A stretch of 10,803 nt of DNA, from NCBI GenBank assembly GCA_023419535.1, contig JAEZXX010000018.1:1-10803 (forward strand). The letters are read 5' to 3'. How positions within the stretch are numbered: position 1 is the first letter of the stretch; each line of letters opens with the position of its first letter. This document shows positions 5,848-10,803 of this stretch, piece by piece. Position numbers and translations under genes: made by a program. A model generated the notes under the pieces. That model made no database searches and was not told where the DNA came from. It saw only the letters and a list, made by a program, of their open reading frames with translations. This stretch comes from Pseudomonadota bacterium. GTDB lineage: Bacteria; Pseudomonadota; Alphaproteobacteria; Rhizobiales; Rhizobiaceae.

Positions 5848-7413
5848 ATGATCGACATCAACCGCCGCCAGCTTCTGGCGGGCCTGGCGGCCGCGGGCCT
5901 CTATCCCGCGGCAACGCTTCCCGCCTCCGCGAGGGAGGCGCTGCGCTTCGAGGCGCCGGAACCCTTCAGCTTCGACGCCCTCGTCGAGGATGCGCGCGAG
6001 CGCGCCGCACACCCCTTCGTCCCGCGGCCGATCCGGGCGGGCGAGACGCTGACCGACATCGACTACGACGCGCACTGGAAGATCGAGTACCAGCGGGCGA
6101 ACACGCTCGACATCGCCGACGGCGCGGCCCCGATCCGGTTCTTCCATCTCGGCCGCTATTTCCAGGAACCCGTCGGCATCCATGTCGTCGACGGCGACGC
6201 GGCGCGGACGCTCCTCTACGATCCCGCGCTCTTCCGCATCCCCGAAGACAGCCCGGCGCGGCGATTGCCCCGCGACATCGGCTTTGCCGGCTTCAGGGTG
6301 CTCGAGCCGGGCCGCGACAACGACTGGCTGGCCTTCCTCGGCGCCTCCTACTTCCGCACCTCCGGCGAGGAGGGACAGTTCGGCATGTCCTGCCGCGCGC
6401 TCGCCATCGACGTCGCCATGCCGACGCCGGAGGAGTTCCCGCGCTTCACCGACTTCTATCTCGCCCCGTCTCCGACCGGCGGTCGCATCCTCGTCCACGC
6501 CAAGCTGGAGAGCGCCCGCATCGCCGGGGCGCTGCGCATGGATATGGCCAAGGACGGGCCGGTTGTCATGGACATCGAGGCGCGCTTCTTCGCCCGCGAG
6601 CCTATCGAGCGGGTCGGCCTCGCGCCGCTCGTCTCCATGTACTGGTTCTCCAAGAGCGACCGGCTGCCGCGCGAGGACTGGCGTCCGCAGGTGCACGATT
6701 CCGACGGGCTGGCGATGTGGACCGGCACCGGCGAGCGCATCTGGCGCCCGCTGAACAACCCCTCGCGCGTGATGACCTCGACCTTCGCCGACGAGACGCC
6801 GAAGGGCTTCGGCCTTCTCCAGCGCGACCGCGACTTCGAGAACTTCCAGGACGACGGGGTCTTCTACGAGAAGCGGGCCGGCGTCTGGGTCGAGCCGAAG
6901 GGGGACTGGGGACGCGGGGCGGTGCAGCTCGTGGAGATCCCGACGGACGACGAGATCCACGACAACATCGCGGCCTATTGGCTCGCCGAGACGCCGGTGA
7001 AGAAGGGCGACGCGATCGCGATCGACTACCGCCTCACCTGGTCGAGCGTCGAGCCGCATCTGCCGGCCGTCGGCCATGTGGTCGCCACGCGCCTCGGGCG
7101 CGGCGGCATCACAGGCCAGCCGCGGCCGGAGGGCGTGACCAAGATCATCGTCGACTTCGACGGCGGCAGGATCGCCGAACTTCCCCGCGAGGTGGACGAC
7201 GTCGAGGTCGAGGTGACCGCCTCGCGCGGCGCGATCAGCCTCGTGAACGCCCATTCGATCAAGGTCGGAACCGGGTGGCGCGCGACCTTCGACATCGAGC
7301 CGGAGGACGACGAGCCGGTGGATCTGCGCCTCTATCTCAAGCGCGGGGACGAGGTTCTGACCGAGACCTGGCTCTACCAGTTCCACCCGGCCGACCCCGC
7401 CCGCGGCGCCTGA
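5848..7413 (+). CDS. opgG: Periplasmic glucan biosynthesis protein of the OpgG/OpgD (MdoG) family, predicted Tat substrate
   Basis: The 521-aa protein belongs to the OpgG/OpgD family, which shapes osmoregulated periplasmic glucans; E. coli members are reported beta-1,2-glucan hydrolases (family GH186). The N-terminus MIDINRRQLLAG has a twin arginine (R6, R7), a hydrophobic stretch at 9-22 and a probable cleavage site after PASA (residue 28), so Tat export to the periplasm is likely. Family motifs include FLGASYFR, HDSDGL, ERIWRPLNNP, GFGLLQRDRDFENFQDDG, VWVEPKGDWGRGAVQLVEIP and DNIAAYW. The ATG at 5848 has AGGGA at 5835-5839 (8 nt spacing); in-frame starts at 5809 (GTG) and 5827 (ATG) would put residues before the Tat motif. 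The usual glucosyltransferase opgH is absent nearby. OpgG and OpgD cannot be separated by eye; the Tat signal is more OpgD-like. Confidence 0.93.
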   Translation: MIDINRRQLLAGLAAAGLYPAATLPASAREALRFEAPEPFSFDALVEDARERAAHPFVPRPIRAGETLTDIDYDAHWKIEYQRANTLDIADGAAPIRFFHLGRYFQEPVGIHVVDGDAARTLLYDPALFRIPEDSPARRLPRDIGFAGFRVLEPGRDNDWLAFLGASYFRTSGEEGQFGMSCRALAIDVAMPTPEEFPRFTDFYLAPSPTGGRILVHAKLESARIAGALRMDMAKDGPVVMDIEARFFAREPIERVGLAPLVSMYWFSKSDRLPREDWRPQVHDSDGLAMWTGTGERIWRPLNNPSRVMTSTFADETPKGFGLLQRDRDFENFQDDGVFYEKRAGVWVEPKGDWGRGAVQLVEIPTDDEIHDNIAAYWLAETPVKKGDAIAIDYRLTWSSVEPHLPAVGHVVATRLGRGGITGQPRPEGVTKIIVDFDGGRIAELPREVDDVEVEVTASRGAISLVNAHSIKVGTGWRATFDIEPEDDEPVDLRLYLKRGDEVLTETWLYQFHPADPARGA

Positions 7414-8049
7414 TCAGGAGGGCCGGGTCACCCGGCGAAGAGTCAGATTGATGCGCCCGCCGCGCTTCAGGAGCGCGGAGGTGGCGGGATAGATCCGGTC
7501 GACGCCGTGATAGGCGAGGCGGCCCTCGCCGCCCAGCACGACGACGTCGCCCGACTTCAGGCGGATCGAGGTGGTGCGTCCGCCCCGGTTCGTCTCGCCG
7601 ATGCGGAACAGACACTCGTCGCCGAGCGAGACGGAGACGACCGGGGCCGAGAGGTCGTCCTCGTCCCGGTCCTGGTGCAGCCCCATCTTCGCCTTCTCCT
7701 CGTAGAAGTTGACGAGGCAGGCCTCCGGCTCGGCGGCCGGCCAGGCCGAGACCTCGCGCCAGAGCTGGAGGAGCGCGTCGGGAATCGGCGGCCAGGGCTC
7801 GCCGGTGATCGGGTGGAGCGGCTGATAGCGGTAGCCGGCCTTGTCGGACACCCAGCCGAGCGAGCCGCAATTGGTCATGCGCACGGAGAACGGTTTTCCC
7901 GTGCGCGGCATTTCGGGCCGGAAGAGAGGGGCGCGCTCGACGACAGCGCGGATCGCCTCGACGAGGTCGGCCTGCGCGTCGGTGGAGAGATAGCCCGGAA
8001 TGTGCCGGACGCCTTTGGGCAGGACGTTCACGTCGTGATCGACCGACAT
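7414..8049 (-). CDS. alkB: AlkB-type alpha-ketoglutarate-dependent DNA repair dioxygenase
   Basis: AlkB oxidatively removes methyl groups from 1-methyladenine and 3-methylcytosine in DNA and RNA, using Fe(II), oxygen and 2-oxoglutarate. The 211-aa protein carries the iron ligands His125 and Asp127 (GLHQDRDE) and His181 (AYHGVDR), and the 2-oxoglutarate-binding Arg199 and Arg205 (GRINLTLRR); these spacings match E. coli AlkB. VNFYEEKAKMG (113-123) and the substrate-pocket region W66...Y73 to H79 are also typical. The ATG (complement 8047-8049) has no clear Shine-Dalgarno and lies 17 nt after the stop of the 35-aa gene, so it probably depends on upstream translation. It appears to be the last gene of the luxR block. 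Its TGA abuts the opgG TGA. No Ada-like regulator is adjacent. Confidence 0.95.
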   Translation of the reverse strand: MSVDHDVNVLPKGVRHIPGYLSTDAQADLVEAIRAVVERAPLFRPEMPRTGKPFSVRMTNCGSLGWVSDKAGYRYQPLHPITGEPWPPIPDALLQLWREVSAWPAAEPEACLVNFYEEKAKMGLHQDRDEDDLSAPVVSVSLGDECLFRIGETNRGGRTTSIRLKSGDVVVLGGEGRLAYHGVDRIYPATSALLKRGGRINLTLRRVTRPS

Positions 8050-8066
8050 GGATGGACGCTGAGGGC

Positions 8067-8174
8067 TCAGAACCAGGGGCGGTCGCGGGTCGTTCCCACG
8101 TAGAGGAACGCTGCCATGACGATCGCCCCGACAGGCATGATCATGGAGAGCCAGAAGAACTCCCACTCGTTCAT
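8067..8174 (-). CDS. 35-aa single-helix membrane microprotein (unrecognised)
   Basis: I do not recognise this gene. The 35-residue product starts MNEWEFFWLS, has one hydrophobic segment at about 6-27 with a proline at 14 and a glycine at 16, and ends TTRDRPWF. The acidic start and basic tail do not fit the simple positive-inside rule for an N-in protein, so an N-out, C-in topology is more likely. Translation is well supported: a GGGAG Shine-Dalgarno (complement of 8183-8187) lies 8 nt before the ATG, and the start overlaps the stop of the upstream 105-aa gene by 4 nt (ATGA). The stop is 17 nt before alkB. Small toxins of the TisB type, accessory subunits of membrane complexes or a holin partner are all conceivable; none is shown. 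Confidence 0.7.
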   Translation of the reverse strand: MNEWEFFWLSMIMPVGAIVMAAFLYVGTTRDRPWF

Positions 8175-8488
8175 CGTCGATACTCCCGGCGCAGGATAGC
8201 TCGCGCTGCCAGATGCAGGATCGAACCCAACAGGAACGACATAAGCACGGTCGCTGCGATCACAACACTCAAACCGGGCGGGATGAGGCCCGATGTCAGG
8301 AAGGCGACGACCGGCGTCAGTCCGCCGATCGCGACGATGGCGGTCGCCAGGCCGTTCAGGAACGTCGCCGTCAGTTTCGCCAATTCGCGGCGCGTCTCGC
8401 GGTCGCGGCCCGAGGCGTCGAGACCGAGGTCGATCGCGGCCGGAGCGGGCGGCGGGACACGCCGCGACCCCTGCTCGTTCGTCGGCAT
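8171..8488 (-). CDS. Two-helix small membrane protein (hypothetical)
   Basis: The 105-aa product has a Pro-rich, polar N-terminus (1-35, including RRVPPPAPAA), then two hydrophobic segments at about 42-67 and 72-96 separated by a short GLIPPG turn, and a basic end (LRREYRR). This predicts a helical hairpin with both ends in the cytoplasm. The size and shape resemble small holin-like proteins, but no family could be named with confidence. The ATG (complement 8486-8488) lies 2 nt after the luxR stop and has no Shine-Dalgarno of its own, so it is probably coupled to luxR translation. Its stop overlaps the start of the 35-aa gene. Confidence 0.75.
   Translation of the reverse strand: MPTNEQGSRRVPPPAPAAIDLGLDASGRDRETRRELAKLTATFLNGLATAIVAIGGLTPVVAFLTSGLIPPGLSVVIAATVLMSFLLGSILHLAARAILRREYRR
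8183..8187 (-). promoter_or_regulatory. Shine-Dalgarno of the 35-aa microprotein
   Basis: GGGAG on the minus strand lies inside the end of the 105-aa gene, 8 nt before the microprotein ATG. It is one of the best ribosome sites in the window, and neither neighbouring gene of the block (the 105-aa gene and alkB) has a comparable one. This supports translation of the short frame. Confidence 0.65.
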
Positions 8489-8490
8489 CG

Positions 8491-9210
8491 TCACGACAGG
8501 TAGCCGAGCTGCGCCGCGAGCGCGACGGCGTGCGTCCGGTTCGAGGCGTTCAGCTTCTTGGTCGCCGAGGCGAGATATTGCGAGACGGTGTATTCCGAGA
8601 TCGACAGGATGGTGCCGACCTCCGAGGAGGTCTTGCCCAGCATGGCGAGCTTCAGACAGTCGCGCTCGCGCTGCGACAGGGGGTTCTTGCGCTTGTTCTC
8701 CTCGAAGCGCGAGGCGGCGAGGATGCCGAAGACGGCGAAGGCGGCCAGATGCAGCTCGTGCGCCTCCCCGTCGGATAGGGCCGGACGGTCGCCGGCCAGC
8801 GACAGGGCGCCGTTGAAGGTGGTCAGTCCGTGGACGGGGAAATAGCCGCCCGACAGGCAACGAGAGGCGAGAAGGAGCCGCACCTGCGCGTCGGTTTCGT
8901 CGGGCTCGTCCGGGTCGTAGCCGTGCAGCGTCTCGATGTCCCAGACGAGCGGCGCCGGATCGGCCTTGAGCGCGCGAAGGACCGGCGAGAAGCGCGAGAG
9001 ACCCGAGCGCTCCCAGGCGTGGCGGAATTCACGGCTCCAGTTCGACAGAACAAGTTTGAGTTCGGCGCCCGCATCGTCGGAGGAGGGGATGGTGACGATC
9101 GAGACGTGGGAGAAGCGGTAGCCGTCCGCGATCGCCCGAAGGCAAGCGACGAGGTCGGTCTCGCACCAGGGGCGCTCCATCCGGCCGAGTATGTCGTGTG
9201 CGACGGACAT
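8491..9210 (-). CDS. LuxR-family transcriptional regulator with N-terminal autoinducer-binding-like domain (LuxR solo)
   Basis: The 239-aa protein has an N-terminal domain resembling the autoinducer-binding fold (about 15-165) and a C-terminal GerE-type DNA-binding domain (178-239) with LSQRERDCLKLAMLGKTSSEVG, ISEYTVSQYLAS and KLNASNRTHAVALA. In the N-domain, LSNWSREF and the Trp of LVWD resemble conserved pocket aromatics, but where TraR-type receptors have Asp before Pro, this protein has Ser (RFSPVL). It may therefore bind a non-standard ligand or none. No luxI-type synthase is present. The ATG (complement 9208-9210) lacks a good Shine-Dalgarno; Met11 (complement 9178-9180) is an alternative. 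It heads the block with two small membrane proteins and alkB, and may regulate it. Confidence 0.9.
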   Translation of the reverse strand: MSVAHDILGRMERPWCETDLVACLRAIADGYRFSHVSIVTIPSSDDAGAELKLVLSNWSREFRHAWERSGLSRFSPVLRALKADPAPLVWDIETLHGYDPDEPDETDAQVRLLLASRCLSGGYFPVHGLTTFNGALSLAGDRPALSDGEAHELHLAAFAVFGILAASRFEENKRKNPLSQRERDCLKLAMLGKTSSEVGTILSISEYTVSQYLASATKKLNASNRTHAVALAAQLGYLS

Positions 9211-9233
9211 CGATCAGGCGCGAACCCATGCGA

Positions 9234-9253
9234 ATCAGGAGGACTTCCTTGAT
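9234..9253. promoter_or_regulatory. Imperfect dyad upstream of luxR, possible operator
   Basis: ATCAGGAGGACTTCCTTGAT has matching ends (ATCA...TGAT) and AGGA/TCCT inner arms offset by one base. The sequence ATCAGG also occurs at 9213-9218, 21 bp upstream of its copy at 9234, so two sites would lie on the same DNA face. The site begins 24 bp from the luxR start. It does not match the classic lux box. An autoregulatory site is possible. Confidence 0.25.
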
Positions 9254-9315
9254 AGCGCACGGTGGGCGCCGCCGTGAACCGGGAGATGACCGTCGCAGGC
9301 GCCGCCGCATCCTCT

Positions 9316-9344
9316 CTGGCGCATCGCGGCAACGCTCCCCATCT
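9316..9344 (+). promoter_or_regulatory. Candidate sigma32 (heat-shock) promoter of hslU
   Basis: CCCCATCT (9337-9344) matches the sigma32 -10 consensus CCCCATNT at all defined positions. CTGGCG (9316-9321), 15 bp upstream, fits the -35 CTTGAA at only three of six. The spacer length equals that of the hslV promoter candidate. Transcription would start near 9351, giving a 76-nt leader with the 9346-9402 inverted repeat. Confidence 0.4.
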
Positions 9345-9345
9345 T

Positions 9346-9402
9346 GGGAGCCGGCGCCGAGAGCGCCGCCCGCCCCGCCGGCGCCGCAAGGCACCGGCTC
9401 CC
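9346..9402 (+). repeat. Inverted repeat in the hslU leader
   Basis: GGGAGCCGG (9346-9354) and CCGGCTCCC (9394-9402) are perfect 9-bp inverted arms. Between or overlapping them, CCGGCGCCG occurs twice (9351-9359 and 9378-9386); its CGGCGCCG core is self-complementary, so the copies can pair with each other as an alternative stem. The structure would lie in the mRNA leader, ending 24 nt before the ATG. From memory, a leader stem-loop has been described for E. coli hslVU, so a stabilising role is possible. Confidence 0.45.
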
Positions 9403-9426
9403 GCTCCCGATCCGAAGTGCCCCTCC

Positions 9427-10737
9427 ATGTCCGACTTCTCTCCCCGCGAAATCGTCTCCGAACTCGACCGACACATCATCGGGCAGCGGGACGCCAAGCG
9501 CGCGGTGGCCGTGGCCCTGCGCAACCGCTGGCGCCGCCAGCAGCTGGAGGGCTCGCTCCGCGAGGAGGTGATGCCGAAGAACATCCTGATGATCGGTCCG
9601 ACGGGCGTCGGCAAGACGGAGATCTCCCGCCGCCTCGCCAAGCTCGCCGGCGCTCCCTTCATCAAGGTCGAGGCCACGAAGTTCACCGAGGTCGGCTATG
9701 TCGGCCGCGACGTCGAACAGATCGTGCGCGACCTCGTCGAGGTCGGCATCGGGCTCGTGCGCGAGAAGAAGCGCGAGGCCGTGCGCGCCAAGGCCCATGC
9801 CGGCGCCGAGGATCGCGTGCTCGACGCGCTGGTCGGCAAGAACGCCTCCCCCGCGACGCGCGACTCGTTCCGCAAGCGCCTGCGCGAGGGCGAGCTCGAC
9901 GACAAGGAGATCGACGTCGAGGTCGCCGACACCGCCTCCCCCTTCGGCGGCATGGACATTCCCGGAATGCCGGGGGCCAATGTCGGCATGATCAACCTGT
10001 CGGAGATGTTCGGCAAGGCCATGGGCGGGCGCACCAAGACGCGGCGCACGACCGTGAAGGAGAGCTACGAGCTCTTGATCGGCGAGGAATCCGACAAGCT
10101 CCTCGACAACGAGGCGCTGGTCGCGGACGCGATCGCCTCGGTGGAGAACAACGGCATCGTCTTCCTCGACGAGATCGACAAGGTCGCCAACAACGGCGAC
10201 GGCCGCGGCGGCGCGGGCGTGTCCCGCGAGGGCGTGCAGCGCGACCTTCTGCCGCTGGTCGAGGGCACGACGGTGGCGACCAAGCACGGGCCGGTGAAGA
10301 CCGACCACATCCTCTTCATCGCGAGCGGCGCGTTCCACGTCGCCAAGCCCTCCGACCTCCTGCCGGAGCTGCAGGGCCGCCTGCCGATCCGGGTCGAGCT
10401 GCAGGCGCTGACCAAGGAGGATTTCCGCCGCATCCTCACCGAGACCGAGGCTTCGCTGATCAAGCAGTATGTGGCGCTTCTGAAGACCGAGAACGTCGAT
10501 CTGGAGATCACCGAGGACGCGATCGACGCGCTTGCCGACGTCGCGGTGGCGCTCAACGGCTCGGTGGAGAACATCGGTGCCCGTCGGCTCCAGACGGTGA
10601 TGGAGCGCGTTCTCGACGACATCTCCTTCGAGGCGCCGGACAAGGGCGGCCAGGCCTACCGCGTCGACGCCGCCTACGTGCACAAGGCGCTCGACGGCAT
10701 CGCCGGCAACACGGACCTATCGCGCTTCATTCTGTAG
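9427..10737 (+). CDS. hslU: ATP-dependent protease ATPase subunit HslU (ClpY)
   Basis: HslU is the hexameric AAA+ unfoldase that feeds substrates to HslV. The complete 436-aa protein has Walker A GPTGVGKT (57-64, Lys63), the pore loop GYVG (90-93), the helical I-domain (about 110-240), Walker B IVFLDEID (244-251), LLPELQGRLPIRVEL with the arginine-finger region (311-325), and sensor-2 GARRL (384-388). The C-terminal tail DLSRFIL, which docks into HslV to activate it, is intact. The ATG at 9427 gives the family N-terminus MSDFSPREIVSELDRHIIGQ; the open frame up to 9262 adds only low-complexity Arg/Ala/Pro residues. The Shine-Dalgarno is weak (GAAG, 9414-9417). It stands apart from hslV (1-364), with promoter signals of its own. 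Confidence 0.98.
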   Translation: MSDFSPREIVSELDRHIIGQRDAKRAVAVALRNRWRRQQLEGSLREEVMPKNILMIGPTGVGKTEISRRLAKLAGAPFIKVEATKFTEVGYVGRDVEQIVRDLVEVGIGLVREKKREAVRAKAHAGAEDRVLDALVGKNASPATRDSFRKRLREGELDDKEIDVEVADTASPFGGMDIPGMPGANVGMINLSEMFGKAMGGRTKTRRTTVKESYELLIGEESDKLLDNEALVADAIASVENNGIVFLDEIDKVANNGDGRGGAGVSREGVQRDLLPLVEGTTVATKHGPVKTDHILFIASGAFHVAKPSDLLPELQGRLPIRVELQALTKEDFRRILTETEASLIKQYVALLKTENVDLEITEDAIDALADVAVALNGSVENIGARRLQTVMERVLDDISFEAPDKGGQAYRVDAAYVHKALDGIAGNTDLSRFIL

Positions 10738-10743
10738 GTCGCA

Positions 10744-10790
10744 CCGGCGCGCCCGGGCCCGGCCGCGCGCGGCGGCCGCGGGCGCGCCGG
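10744..10790 (+). terminator. Strong GC hairpin after hslU
   Basis: CCGGCGCGCCCG (10744-10755) and CGGGCGCGCCGG (10779-10790) form a perfect 12-bp stem seven bases after the hslU stop. Inside the loop, CGGCC (10760-10764) can pair with GGCCG (10774-10778), extending the structure. No T-run follows in the visible sequence, so a classic intrinsic terminator is not proven; the hairpin may still end or protect the hslU transcript. The window ends 13 bp later. Confidence 0.4.
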
Positions 10791-10803
10791 GCGGTGCCGG
10801 CGG

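Noticed and set aside
5833..7386. A 517-codon frame antisense to opgG
   Set aside because: It is a GC-driven shadow with no family motif or ribosome site.
4830..7451. An 873-codon open frame on the plus strand across coaA and opgG
   Set aside because: It is an alternate frame of two clear genes, composed largely of Arg, Ala, Gly and Pro, and even spans the gap between them.
7507..8103. A 198-codon plus-strand frame opposite alkB
   Set aside because: AlkB on the other strand has every catalytic residue; this frame shows no domain.
9211..9260. A classic lux box near the luxR gene
   Set aside because: The dyad seen does not match the ACCTG...CAGGT pattern, so it was listed only as a possible operator.
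9262..9426. A 55-residue N-terminal extension of hslU
   Set aside because: The extension is low-complexity, unlike any HslU, and covers the likely promoter and leader hairpin; the ATG at 9427 gives the exact family N-terminus.
1..10803. tRNA, rRNA, CRISPR array, insertion sequence or riboswitch
   Set aside because: No cloverleaf, spaced direct repeats, transposase frame, terminal repeats or known riboswitch core was recognised on either strand.

Overview
The window is a GC-rich (about two-thirds by eye), densely packed stretch of chromosome from an alphaproteobacterium, most likely of the order Hyphomicrobiales (Rhizobiales). The main reason is gene order: hslV divergent from hisB, then a DUF2628 membrane protein, hisH, hisA, hisF, hisE and coaA, is a layout I associate with that order. 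The genus cannot be fixed from the sequence alone.

Left edge (1-492): the N-terminal two-thirds of hslV, the peptidase of the HslUV (ClpQY) protease, runs leftward out of the window. It shares a 128-bp intergenic region with hisB. That region carries a sigma32-like heat-shock promoter candidate facing hslV and a housekeeping-type promoter candidate facing hisB.

Centre (493-5730): a rightward operon hisB, DUF2628, hisH, hisA, [Uma2], hisF, hisE, coaA. HisB, HisA, HisH/HisF and HisE cover the middle steps of histidine synthesis; CoaA (pantothenate kinase) begins coenzyme A synthesis. Genes overlap or lie within a few bases of each other, except around a Uma2/DUF820 nuclease-like gene inserted between hisA and hisF. 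That gene has its own promoter-like sequence, no Shine-Dalgarno and less GC-biased codons.

Right-centre (5731-7413): an opgG/opgD-type periplasmic glucan protein with a predicted twin-arginine signal, without an opgH partner here. Its stop codon directly abuts the stop of the convergent alkB.

Right (7414-9210, leftward): a compact four-gene block: a LuxR-type regulator, a 105-aa two-helix membrane protein, a 35-aa single-helix microprotein (8067-8174), and alkB (DNA-alkylation repair dioxygenase). Spacings are 2 nt, a 4-nt overlap and 17 nt, so it reads as one transcription unit. This is the least explained part of the window and the best candidate for something undescribed.

Right edge (9211-10803): complete hslU, the ATPase partner of HslV, 9 kb from hslV and pointing the other way. 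The his, opgG and luxR-alkB blocks lie between the two subunit genes, yet both upstream regions contain a full match to the sigma32 -10 element CCCCATNT. No tRNA, rRNA, CRISPR array, insertion sequence or phage gene was seen, and no gene-free stretch exceeds about 220 bp.
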